This document shows positions 42,775 through 53,746 of a stretch of 64,000 nucleotides of DNA, piece after piece. The notes beneath the pieces are model-generated. The model saw only the letters and a program-made list of their open reading frames with translations. It had not been told where the DNA came from and ran no database searches. Source of the stretch: Alnus glutinosa (Eukaryota; Streptophyta; Magnoliopsida; Fagales; Betulaceae); contig NC_084899.1 of NCBI RefSeq assembly GCF_958979055.1, forward strand, positions 25,053,501-25,117,500. Reading direction: 5' to 3'. The translations under genes were made by a program, and so were the position numbers. How positions within the stretch are numbered: position 1 is the stretch's first letter; each line of letters opens with the position of its first letter.

Positions 42775-44460
42775 GGCTTTTTGTATTAAAAAGTTAAGTT
42801 TTAATAAAAAAAATTTCTTTGGGATCCAGCTTCAGTGCTGTAAAATAAAATAACAGCACATCTGCTGTTAAAAATGGACGGCCAAGATCTGAGGACAAAA
42901 AAATTGAAAACACGACGTCATTTTAAAGACCATCTACCGTCTACCTCTAACGTCTCATTTTAAAACTAACGTCTTCCTACCACTGATCAGACCACGAAGG
43001 GAACAAAAAAAATAAAAATCCCACTGACCCAGCTCTAGGCCACGTGATTTCCATAGTTAAGCAACTTAAGCTTGGCAAGCTCATCCTCCACCACAACTCG
43101 GAGCCAACCCATCATAGCGTTCGAGTTTATCAGCCTCGGCTTAGCCCATGCCCCCAGGCACTCCAACAAATCGCCTACTCAACCACCATTTGTGCCCTTT
43201 CATCAACCATTTTTCTCCTGTATTTTAGATCTGTAAGTGTAACAAACTTAAAGTGAAAGGTAATAGCTAGATATGAAGACGGAAGGTTCAATGTATGAAT
43301 GTATTACCTCCTTCTCAAGCCAACACACCACACAGTTAGCGAATTTAGGAGATATCATATAGCCTAAGACGAAAGCATCGAAGAAATACCTTGGACAACA
43401 AACACAAAGAATGCGCTCTTACCACCTCCACCTGGGCTTGGATACCTCCACAAAAGTCATGAGGTGCATTATTATTAGTGCATACGCTGATAGACTACGT
43501 CGTTTTAGAAAGCCAAATACAAAATATGTCGCAGATTGATGCGGGAATGAATGCTCTGTTTTAGAACATAAAAACAGAGGTGAATAGAGGGGAAAACAGA
43601 CCTGGATGCATGAGCCCAAGTGACGGGATGATTTGGTCAAAACAGTTGCCTTGTAAATAGGGAGAGTTAGTAGTGGTCTTTGATCCAACCACCATTATGC
43701 TTGAATTTTTTGACATGCCCGAATAATTAATCAAGATGCTTCTTCCAGCTGAAAAAGGGAATTACTATTAAAAAGTTGCTCACATTCCAGAAGTTTATTC
43801 CACTTACTGGAGAGAGGGATGTGAGGTCAATTCTCTGGAGAGTCTCAGTAAGTGGAAGAGAGTATTGGGATATGTTAATTTTGGGATTTTCAGTTTATTG
43901 GTGGACATCTATCTTATGTGGTTCAGATGGCTACAAATTCTACTAGTCTTTAATCGCACTTAAGTGGCAGGTGAGCCAGATAAACTCAAATGCTATTGTA
44001 GCAGGGTAGCTCTGAGTTGGGGTGGAGGATGAGCTTGCCAAGCTCAACCATGGAGACCATGTGGCGAATGTTGGAGCTGGGGCCATTTTTTTTTTCCTTC
44101 GTGTTCTAAGTAAGTGGTAGCCTGGTAGGGAAGACATTAGTTTTAAAAGTAAACGTTAGAGTTAGACGTTAGATGTCTTTAAACGACGACGTCCTCTTTT
44201 TGAAATTTCTGCTATTGAATCTTAGCCGTCCGCTTTTTAACAGCAGATATGCTGTTCTTTTTTATAACAGCACTGAAGCCGGATCCCTTTGATAGCACGT
44301 CAAATGACATTTTTGTATTAAAATGGGAACGGAAAACTGTCCTCAACAGGTTTTTTGTATTAAAAAATTAAATTTTAATACGAAAATGTCCTTTGATATC
44401 GCATCAAACGATATTTTTGTATTAAAACTTAATTTTTTAATAAAAGAAGCCTGTTAGGGG
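42775..44460. mobile_element. Outer foldback DNA around the gene-carrying element
   Basis: The left outer word AGGCTTTTTGTATTAAAAA (42775-42793) recurs inverted at the far right (near 44425-44457). Similar TTTTTGTATTAAAA words lie at 44310-44420. This suggests that the element at 42821-44287 inserted into, or lies beside, a smaller MITE family. Confidence 0.4.
42821..44287. mobile_element. Long-TIR element with captured UDP-glycosyltransferase-like fragment in both arms
   Basis: The termini GGGATCCAGCTTCAGTGCTG and (reverse complement of the right end) GGGATCCGGCTTCAGTGCTG match. Pairing continues inward through TATCTGCTGTTAAAAA, GGACGGC, the CGACGTC region and TAAAACTAACGTCTTCC for about 200 bp. 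Further in, 43038-43110 and the complement of 43990-44070 also pair. Both encode a peptide close to VSMVELGKLILHPNSE, which resembles the N-terminal region of plant UDP-glycosyltransferases (UGT88 type). The middle (43120-43980) has no recognisable gene. The element lies about 280 bp upstream of the permease gene. Confidence 0.65.
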
Positions 44461-44566
44461 ACGGAAAGTTTACGTGTGTATCAGGATCAGGCCTCCAAAG
44501 AAAGACAAGTGATGGATGTTTGTGCCATTTTCAACTCCATATTTTCCAACTGGCTGACTTGGTGCA

Positions 44567-47500
44567 ATGCTCTCCGTCGTCTCCGACAATTCTTCTCAGC
44601 CGCCACCGCCCACTACACCAACAATAGCACCAGAGGAGCATGAAAAAGAAGCAGTAAAGGGTGGAAGAGGGACGTGGAAGCACGCGGCTTTCCATGTCGC
44701 CACCACGATTGCCACTCCGGCTGCTTACGCTCCCTTGCCCTTCGCTCTTGCTTCTCTTGGTTGGCCCCTCGGTCAGTTCTCTTTCCTTCTTTGATTTTTT
44801 TTTTTTGGTAACCTCTGTTTGTTGCTCGGAAAACTTATTAGGGAAGGAAAAGGGTAGACTCAAGTTAGCTGAATTTTATGGATTGAGGCCAAAGCAATTA
44901 TATATTCTGAAACCTGACAGTCCAATATTTTTTTAAGCACATGGTTCCATATAAGGGATTTGAGAGAGACTCCGTGTGAGACTTACCTCACCGGGTAGGT
45001 GGCTCCGTAGCCCAACATTTATTTGGACATGTGATTTCATATAAGGCCGGTTGGAACAAGTGGTTTCATAGCTGGACTAAGGTGGACGTAGGCAAATTGC
45101 CGAATTACGTAAATTTTTTTTTGTTTTTCTCTTTTCGATTCTTTATTATTCAATATCGTTGTGCATGATAAAAACAAGCCCTCTCACGTTATCTACCCTG
45201 TTTGGCAACCGAGTGGAATAATTATTCCACTCGGGTTTTTTCTAAAACCCGCCCGAATACTCGAATTTGACCCGAATTTCGTTTGAATTTTAAGCTGACA
45301 TTTTGAGTAATGGCTGGGCCCCACGCGCAGGACAAGCTGTCTCCCAAAAAGCGCGTGGGTCCCACATATAAATAATAAAATAATACAAATTTAAATAAAA
45401 AAAATAAAAGAAATTAATTAAAAACACAAGGGGTGGCCGCGCGGTCACCCCCGGTCAGCGGGGGTGGCCGCGCGGCCTCCCCCCACCCACGCGGCCTCCC
45501 CCGACCACGGGGGGTGGCCGCGTGGCCTCCCCCGGCCACTGGGGGTGGCTGCCAACCGGCAGCTACCCTTGCATCATTTTTTTTTTTTAATTTTTTTTTT
45601 AAAAAAATTATTTATTTATTTATTAATTAAATAATCAATATATAATAAATTATTATTATTTAAATTATTATTTTACACAACTTTTCAAAATACCAATCAT
45701 TATACACAACTTTTTAAACTTCCAATCATTTTTTACCATTAAAATATAATATTTTTCAATCTCAAAATTCAACATCCAAACACAATTTTTTACCTCGATA
45801 TTTGTAAATAGAATTAGAATTCAATTCTAATTCTCAAAATTCAATACCCAAACGCACCACGAATCTCCTTGAATTTAGTGCTATAAGGAACAACAACACA
45901 ACTTCATTTCTTTCTCTTTTGTTGATTGAAACATGCATAATATATATAAATTTCGTTTGCTGTAGTTCCTTGTTGATAATGTTTTACAATCCGTCCTAGG
46001 CCTTTCGAGGGAAACCCATTTGACCAAATCTTATTTCAGTTCAATAATTTTTTTGAACTTTTCTAAAGTGGGTTTATTGTAGAAAGGTAATTAAATAACA
46101 TAGATCATGCATTCATGCTAATGTATAATGCTTTAAATTACGGCTTCTCGTTTTCTTGTGTTTTATATTTGGTTGGTGCTAATTTTTCTTTTTTGCCACC
46201 ATTCTGTAATTTCCTTAACCAGGCAATCTCTTACTGTGGATATGTTGTTGCTAATCCACTTTTCTCCCCTTTTCAGGTGTAAGCAGTTTAGTGGGTGCAA
46301 CATTGGCAACTTGGTATTCTAGTCTTATGATTGCATCGTTATGGAGATGGAATGGAAAGAAGCACATTAAGTATACAAAACTTGCAGAGAGCATCTTTGG
46401 TTGGTATTATCTCCTGAATTTCAGTTTATAATGATAAGAACAACAGTGACAACAAGAACTAGAATAAGAAATATAGCCTTGAAATCCAATTCAAGGTTAG
46501 CTTCATATAGGTTGTGTACTTGTCGAGCTATTATGATTAGGAGAACTCAAACATCCGTCTAAGAAATAAGAAATGTGGAAAAGAAAAGAAAAAGAGGGAA
46601 TTCAGGCTTGTTGTTCCCAGTTTTGGTTTCATTTAGAATGGCATTACAGATTGGTTTGCGATATTCCTCAGGCGAGTTTCTTTATAATTCGGGATTATCT
46701 GTACTTGTATGTTGATTGAAGAAATTATTTTCTGGACCCTGTAAACAAGTAATATCCTTATCTATGTCTCCAGCATCACAACGCACTAGAAAGCAATGTA
46801 CTTTTAGAATAATTGTAGCCATTAAATTATCTTTTGTCTATGATTGTGAGATGTTTGCAATAGTCTGTCTGAGATAATGAATATTAATTATCTTTTAGTG
46901 GTAAAGGCAGAGTGTTGATGGGAGAGACAATGTGTTACGATCTTAAGTGTAATGTCTTATATGGCTTAAATACAATCTTAATCATGTATATATAAGTTTT
47001 TTGACACTCTTCTCTTGCAAATCGATTTTCAAGGGTGGTGAGTTTCACCCAAAGTTTGTATCATTTGGTGCCAGAGTTAGCTACCACGTCAAGTATAGAA
47101 TCGAAGATGTTGTGGCTTTGTGGTCGAGTCACAGAGGGGGTAATCTATAGGCTGGATTAAAATATCTTCATACTATGTATGGGCATAGTGTTAAGTCATT
47201 GAATATTGATAGGTGAATGGAGCTTCCAAAAGATAAAGGACTACAATCGGGTCAGTGTTAATAGAGTGGGCCGTTGTTGACGTCGACTGCAGAGCGTAGT
47301 GGTATATCACGATCCTAAGTGTCCCACATGGCTTTAAATACAATCTTAACCACGTGGATATAAGCTTTTGGATACCCTCTCCTTGCAAGCCTGTTTTCAA
47401 GAATGAATTCTACCCAAAATTTGTATCACAATGTCACCAGAGATTTAGAAGATTTAGAATAATTGTAGTCATTAAATTTTCCATGGATATTAATATACTT

Positions 47501-49971
47501 CTTCGCCCTTCTAAATCTTCTATGTTGAACCTTAGTGTTAATGCTTTGTTAGGTACATTTCAGAAAATCAGAACTTTAAAATTTGAAAATCCTACTCCTA
47601 TTCCCAACCTGAAACATAGGGTACAAGTTAATTGAACTCTGGACCTCTTATTTCGCCCTTTGGATAACAAATGATCTATAGTTCCTATGGTCATTTTTTT
47701 ATAAGTTATGGCAAGTATTTCCTTGAGTTACATATATTTCACTTGTTTTCTTCCTACAAGTTTTAATGCTCATATACAGTTAAAAGATCTTGATTTTCAC
47801 AAATTGAACCAAATATCGCCACTTAACTGATGCATTTAACTTTGATGATCTTTTGAGTGCTTTTTCTTGTATTGCTCGTTCGCCATCTATTTTCTGCTTA
47901 TTTGACTATAATATTTCTTTTTCCCACTTCTTGAAGGATTCTGGGGTTATTGCTCTATTGCATTTTTTCAGCAGGTGGCTTCTTTGGGCAATAACATTGC
48001 CATTCAAATTGCTGCTGGGAGCAGCCTTAAGGTTAGCAATCTCAAAATTAGAACACGAGTAATATTTTTGTTTCTTTCTCTTTTCTGATTGGCTGATTGG
48101 TTTGTTCCCTTTTCTGATTTTTTGGCGCGGGGGTTCTGCTTCATCTCTATGAAGGCAGTTTACAAATATTTTCACAAGGATGGTGCCTTGACCTTGCAGC
48201 ATTTCATTATTTTCTTTGGTGCCTTTGAACTTGTTCTCTCCCAGCTTCCTGATATTCACTCATTGAGATGGGTAAACGCATTGTGCACTTTCAGCACTAT
48301 TGGGTTTGCTGCTACAACCATTGGTGTGTCGATTTATGATGGTAGGCTTCTGATACTATTATTTGCTCTCTCATCAAACTCAGTCTCTTCAGAGCTTCAT
48401 CTCCATTTTTTCCCATGTCATTGTAGGTAAAAAGATTGACAGAAATGCAGTAAGTTATAGTTTACAAGGAAGCTCCTCTCTAAAGACCTTTACAGCCTTT
48501 AATGCTCTCGGGATAATTGCCTTTTCATTTGGAGATGCAATGCTTCCAGAAATACAAGTAATATAATATACTTCCACAACACTTCACATTTGAGAAATTG
48601 AGTTTCATGGTTTTTCTTTTGCTGATGTTTTCAATCTGCTGAAGTCAGATTTGATTTTGTTTTGGTCTTTTGTCAGTCTACCTGTAGATTAAGGGAAAAC
48701 ATTTTTGTAAATTATATGTTCTTAACAATCAATAGGGTGACTTAAAGAATTATTTGCTTTCCAGAACACTGTAAGAGAACCTGCAAGGAAGAATATGTAT
48801 AAGGGTGTATCAGCAGCATACACTGTCATTATCCTGAGTTACTGGCAATTGGCCTTCTGTGGATACTGGGCTTTTGGATCAGAAGTCCAGCCTTACATAT
48901 TATCTTCTCTAACTGTTCCTGAATGGACAATTGTTATGGCAAATCTCTTTGCTGTGATACAAATATCAGGATGCTATCAGGTACTATTTGAACATTTATT
49001 ACATGAACGGTTACATTTTACATAACATGCTTTGCCATTACAAGTTTACGTGTTTATCATTTTCTATCAGCTTAAGTTTTTTGGGACAAGTAGTGATTTA
49101 ACGTTGATAGTTTGTTTTTTAAAAAAAAAATCAGGAATATTTCTAAATTTTGAGTAAATAAAGAGATCAAAAGTTATTCATAAAATCTGATGGAAAGCAT
49201 GGTATGGTAAGAATTCAGAAGACAGTTCATGCAAACATTTTGAGAACATTATTCACACTGATGCATTGTTACAAACCGACCTCAGTGTTACAGTATCTGG
49301 CAATTAATCTCTAAAAATGAGCGATTTATTAGCTATGTGTTGTTTGATTTTACAGTACAGAAACAAATAATTTATGAAGTAGGCATCAAATTGTGAAGAT
49401 AGGAGATTCCTGGAAAAAGAGAATATGACCATATGAGCATTCAAATACATAAATCCAAACTTCCTTTATATCAAACCAAATTTTTGTATGACTTATGATT
49501 ATTTTTTCTCTTATTCCCAACTGGGGGGTTATTATTGGTTCCAAATATTTATAAATTGAATGCCTCTTCTTTTAGATATATTGCAGGCCGACATATGCCT
49601 ACTTTGAGGAAAGAATGCTGTCCAATAAAGCTAATAGCCATTTTCCCCTGAGAAATCACCTCGTCCGTCTTATTTTTACCTCCATTTACATGGTTCTTAT
49701 TACTCTTATTGCGGCGGCCATGCCCTTTTTCGGAGATTTTGTGTCCATCTGTGGGGCAATTGGGTTCACTCCACTGGACTTTGTCTTCCCTGCTGTAGCA
49801 TATTTGAAAGTGGGAAGAATGCCCAAGAACACCGGACTTCGCCTTTCAATGCAGCTCCTTAATTTTGCAATAGCTTCCTGGTTCTCAGTTGTTGCAGTGT
49901 TGGGTTGCATTGGTGCAGTCAGGTTCATTGTAGAAGATATCAAGACTTACAAGTTCTTTCATGATATGTGA
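44567..49971 (+). CDS. GABA-transporter-like amino acid permease (AAAP family), seven exons
   Basis: Integral membrane transporter of the amino acid/auxin permease family, closest by recall to the plant probable GABA transporter 2 group. It likely acts as a proton-coupled carrier; the substrate is not proven. Exons: 44567-44771, 46277-46399, 47937-48031, 48155-48341, 48427-48557, 48765-48980 and 49576-49971, giving 450 residues in one frame. Landmarks are the N-terminal GTWKHAAFHVATTIATPAAY, then LGVSSLVGATLATWYSSLMI, FFQQVASLGNNIAIQIAAGS, FNALGIIAFSFGDAMLPEIQ, YWAFGSEVQPYILSS and MPFFGDFVSICGAIGFTPLD. The C-terminus is DIKTYKFFHDM. About ten to eleven hydrophobic spans are visible, as expected. 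Intron 1 carries a GC-rich MITE and intron 2 a TRIM. The gene appears intact. Confidence 0.93.
45195..45860. mobile_element. GC-core MITE in intron 1 of the permease gene
   Basis: The left end CTGTTTGGCAACC and right end ACCCAAACGCACC are weakly inverted. The interior has AT-rich arms around a strongly GC-rich, CpG-dense core (45428-45560) made of GGGGTGGCCGCGCGG units. The open frame at 45433-45630 is a by-product of this core. Confidence 0.55.
46933..47428 (+). mobile_element. TRIM retrotransposon in intron 2 of the permease gene
   Basis: Two short LTRs, 46933-47063 and 47305-47428, share ACGATC, TTAAATACAATCTTAA, ATATAAG and TTTGTATCA in order. After the first LTR comes TTTGGTGCCAGAGTTAGC (47064-47081), a tRNA-Met-type primer-binding site. 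The element is flanked by a perfect 5-bp duplication CAATG (46928-46932 and 47429-47433). At 496 bp with no coding sequence it fits the TRIM class (Katydid-like). The LTR ends TGTT and ATCA are typical. Confidence 0.88.
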
Positions 49972-50233
49972 GTTACGTATCTCTACACTATTGTTATCTC
50001 TGTTCGTTTTATGTTTAGAGCATATTTGGAAGGGTTATGTATAGCTTCCAAGACTGAAACAGGAATTTACAGTAGGAAAATACTTAGGGTACTTCAACTT
50101 TTACTACGAAACTCATGTGGTAATTCACATTAATACAATCTGCTACAACATGAATGAAAAAAAATTAGTAACAAAATTTGACAGGTACATTTAATTATTT
50201 AGTGACTAATGTAGTAAGTGACACGTGAACTGC

Positions 50234-50670
50234 TGATACAAATTTCAGGTAGAACTCACCCTTAAAAATTGGCTTATTAGGAAATGGTACCGAAGAACTT
50301 TTATACACATGAAACTTAAGATTGCACTTAAACCACGTGGGACACTTAAGATCATAACGTATCACTACACTCCACAAACAATGTCTACTACGGCCTTCTA
50401 TCGACATTGATCATATTCAATGACTTAATCTATCTTATAGGTCACTTTCTCTGTACCTCGACCACAAAGTCACAACTCATTTGATCTCATACTCAACGAA
50501 CTGCGTTCGATCTCAAACTCGACATGGTGGTTAGCTTGGATACCAAATGATATAAACCTAAAGTATGATTCACCTTTGAAAACCGACTTACAAGGAAATG
50601 ATGTCCAAGAACTTATATATACATGATTAAGATTGCACTTAAATCATGTGAGACACTTAAGATCGTAACA
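50234..50670 (-). mobile_element. Second TRIM of the same family, downstream of the permease gene
   Basis: In the minus sense the LTRs are 50670-50548 and 50359-50234. The primer-binding site TTTGGTATCCAAGCTAACC starts at 50547, next to the upstream LTR. LTR words (GATCTTAAGTGT, TTAATC, TTTGTATCA) match the intronic TRIM. Flanking 5-mers ACTGC and ACTAC agree at 4 of 5 bases. Confidence 0.8.
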
Positions 50671-51182
50671 ACTACTAAACGAGTTTGTAAGAGAGTTTTT
50701 TAACAATATTCTCTTCAATTTCAGCCTTCGGGAGACCCTTATAAATCATTACTTATATGTGCCGAAGTAGGAGAATCAGGAGACCCTTACAAACATTTTC
50801 AGCTTCCGATGGGCCTGTGGCTGCTCAAAGTGCAGGCTTCACCTTTCCAAAGGCCGCTTTCTACCAACATGGCCGCCGCTTGCAGGGCTATCAGCCTATC
50901 ACATTGTTGTGGCCCAAGCACCAGCAAGGCAGCAACGGATGATGGGAACTTTCTATTTTCAGTCAAAGGAAAAGAAATTAAAAAAAGAAATGAAAAGAAA
51001 AAGAAAAAGAAAACCAGAACTAAAAATTAGCAAAGAAGGAGACCGTTTGGTTTAGTTTTGAATCAATTTAGGATTATATTATAAATAATTAAATGATAAA
51101 TAATGTTGGAAATATAAAGATGTGGAACTACCATATAGAAAGAACACTGAATAATACGGCGAATGTAAATCTGTCTCTTAGA

Positions 51183-51359
51183 CAGGGGCGGAGCCAGCCC
51201 TCCCAAGTTGGGGGGGCCAAAATTAGAAGAAATAATAAATTGTGGGGTAAAATTTTAATTTTTTAAAATTTTTTAAAATTTTTTTTTTTTTTTTGGGAGA
51301 ACCTTGGGGCTGGGGGGGGGGGCCAGGCCCCCCCAAGCCTCAAGGTGGCTCCGCCCCTG
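51183..51359. mobile_element. hAT MITE with perfect 8-bp target duplication
   Basis: The ends CAGGGGCGGAGCCA and TGGCTCCGCCCCTG are exact inverted repeats. CTCTTAGA occurs directly on both sides (51175-51182 and 51360-51367), an 8-bp duplication typical of hAT transposons. The interior is AT-rich with G and C runs. Confidence 0.9.
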
Positions 51360-51367
51360 CTCTTAGA

Positions 51368-52210
51368 TAAACATTGCCTCCCACTTAAACAATAAGTTTT
51401 GCAAAAAGGAAGACAACAATTTTGTCCCCATGATACAATACTGTTCAAATGTAATGTGCAGACAGCAAATTCTAAACACTACTCTTAATTCAGAAATTCT
51501 GTACCAGCAGAGAAGATAAAAAAGAAGAGAAGAAAAAAGATCTCCAAAATATGCTGGAGAATATAGTTTTTTTTATCTAAAAACTCAGAATCAGTTTATA
51601 GCAGTTTTAATACAGTTTCTAACTATTGTAAACACAGTTACTGACATATTAGAAAAAATACACACGTAATTAATAATTTCGTGTGCGACGATGCGAAGTG
51701 CGTCTAAAGCGTCAAAGCGCCATGTGTGCGACGACCAGTGGGTGACGCAACTAGCATATGTATACTCAAAATCTTATCTAGTATAAGAGATTGATAACTG
51801 ATTATAAAGTACAAAAAATACTCATAACTTTTCAATGTGGGACAAAGAGTAACAAAAAGAAATAAAAAAAAAATTAAATATTTAAATTTCTATATATTCA
51901 AATTAGAAATAAACTTAAATTTTCATGAAATAATTTTCAACAAATATCCCCCACCAATTTGTGTGGCTAGAAAGAAGTAGATTCAGCATTTTCTGTAATT
52001 TTAACGTATAAAAACAGGGAAGAACAATATTGTCCAGTCTGTTGTGTGCCGACGCGAGTCGGCGCGACGCCCTGCCTTTTCTTCTTTATGGTGGCTGGGA
52101 ATTAAATGCCTTTCTTAATCAGTTGGGTTTATTACGGCGAAAACGACGTCGTCTATGCCCATTCTCAAGTGCTTTCCCCAATCACAAATATCAAAAGCCC
52201 AGCGTATCAG

Positions 52211-52247
<37 letters not shown>

Positions 52248-52317
52248 TTCAGAATCAATTTGATTTCTCATTAGGGTTTTTGATTCTCTTCTCTCTCCCA
52301 AGGGGTTTCCCTCCCCA
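51368..52317. other. Upstream region of the PRA1 gene
   Basis: AT-rich, with no further gene. A (CT)n microsatellite at 52213-52246 lies in the probable 5' leader, and AAACGACGTCGT lies at 52139-52150. Confidence 0.5.
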
Positions 52318-52902
52318 ATGTCTTCGCAATCAGGAGCCTACTACTCCACACTCCCCTCCACCTCTACCTCCACCTCCAACACAGCTGACGCGCGCTTCTC
52401 CTTCCCCACGTGTCGCCCATGGCGGGAGCTCGTCCTACCGCTTTCCTCCTTCACGCGCCCCTGCTCGCTGGGCGACGCCGGCCTGCACATCAAGCGCAAC
52501 CTGAGCAACTTCCGCGTGAACTACGCGCTAATCGTCCTTCTCGTCCTCTTCCTCAGCCTCCTCTGGCACCCGATCTCCATGATCGTCTTCATCCTCGTCT
52601 TCGTCGCCTGGTGCTTCCTCTACCTCCTCCGCGACGCGCCGCTCGTCATCCTCAACCGCACAGTCGACGACCGCCTCGTTCTCGCCCTCCTCGCGGTCGT
52701 CACCGTCGTCGCTCTGGTTCTCACCGAAGTGTGGTTGAACGTGCTGGTTTCGCTCTTGATCGGAACCGCGATTGTCGTCCTACACGCTGCGTTTCGTGGC
52801 ACGGAGGACTTGTATTACGAAAACGAGCGAGACGCCGCCGATGGAGGCCTCTTCTCCGTCGTCGGCAGTCCCCCCACTCGCTCCGCTTTCAGCCGCATAT
52901 AA
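52318..52902 (+). CDS. PRA1 family protein (prenylated Rab acceptor)
   Basis: Intronless, 194 residues. PRA1 proteins are small ER/Golgi/endosome membrane proteins that interact with prenylated Rab GTPases in vesicle traffic. The N-terminal part is Ser/Thr-rich, then [16 protein letters not shown] leads into the PRA1 domain with [20 protein letters not shown]. Two long hydrophobic hairpins follow: about residues 69-105 (ending [11 protein letters not shown]) and 121-160 ([20 protein letters not shown]). The segment [20 protein letters not shown] comes just before the end. By recall it resembles the plant D/E clades most; the subgroup is not certain. The gene is GC-rich relative to its surroundings. 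Overlapping frames at 52410-52934 and 52106-52504 are shadows. Confidence 0.92.
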   Translation: MSSQSGAYYSTLPSTSTSTSNTADARFSFPTCRPWRELVLPLSSFTRPCSLGDAGLHIKRNLSNFRVNYALIVLLVLFLSLLWHPISMIVFILVFVAWCFLYLLRDAPLVILNRTVDDRLVLALLAVVTVVALVLTEVWLNVLVSLLIGTAIVVLHAAFRGTEDLYYENERDAADGGLFSVVGSPPTRSAFSRI

Positions 52903-53746
52903 GATCGTTTGTCACGCGCCGAAAGTTGTCGTAATGCAAAGACTATTCAATATTCATCATCATTGAGTAGGCCAGGCCAGGAATCTGGTATTTTCGTTTT
53001 TGTCGCTTATAGTTGGTTTTTGATATGGTCTAATTTTTCATGAATTTTCAATTCCATCAATATGAAGAATATGTTTGTAAATGTTTGTAGTGTGAATTGA
53101 CGTTATACAGATTCTCTGTTCTGCCATTTGCGTGTGAGAGAAGTTGTCAACTCCGTTGATTGTGGGATGTGGGATTTACAAAGTGCAAAGGCATTGGAGA
53201 TTGCAATGCTTTTGTTATGGCCCATGTGGGGGAGGTCTTTGAATTTGAGAGAAACGATTCAAGGAAGAAGCGAAAAGGGTATTTAATTAGTTTAATGATA
53301 CAGATTTTGTAATCCGATTGGAGTTCTTAGTTTTGAATTCCTTCAACTGGTGGGATTTGTTTAATGTCGAATGCTTTCAATGTAGTCTATGAGCTAATAG
53401 CCCCAATTTCATCTCTTGCATCTAAGAAAAGCAGCAGCATTTTTTTAAGATGTATATTTTCTACACATCTTTTTTCTAAATCAACCATTATTATATTTTT
53501 GCAGACTTTCATTCAGAATAATAGATTTAGAAAAAAATGTACCAGAAATGCATTAGAGGTGTAATAAAATTATTTTTGAGCCAAAAAAAAAATTATTAGC
53601 CGACATGATAGTTCCACGTCGAATGCCAGATCAGCGCATAAGGCCGGCGTATGTAAAATTATAAGTAAAGTTAGCATTACTTTTTCACCTAAATATTATT
53701 GGGGGAGCATGTCGAAACCCAAAAATTGGTGTAGTTTGGTAGTTTA
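52903..53746. other. PRA1 3' flank
   Basis: The 3' UTR is probably within the first 200 bases. 53560-53690 resembles old MITE debris (TAAAGTTAGCATTACTTTTTC). No gene seen. Confidence 0.4.

Noticed and set aside
43419..43688. 89-residue minus-strand frame within the UGT-carrying element
   Set aside because: No recognisable similarity; probably intron or spacer DNA carried by the element.
45433..45630. Ala/Pro/Arg-rich 65-residue frame
   Set aside because: Lies in the GC core of a MITE within an intron.
49686..49943. Antisense frame over permease exon 7
   Set aside because: Shadow of the real exon on the other strand.
52410..52934. Arg/Pro-rich frame overlapping PRA1
   Set aside because: Shifted frame of the GC-rich PRA1 coding region.
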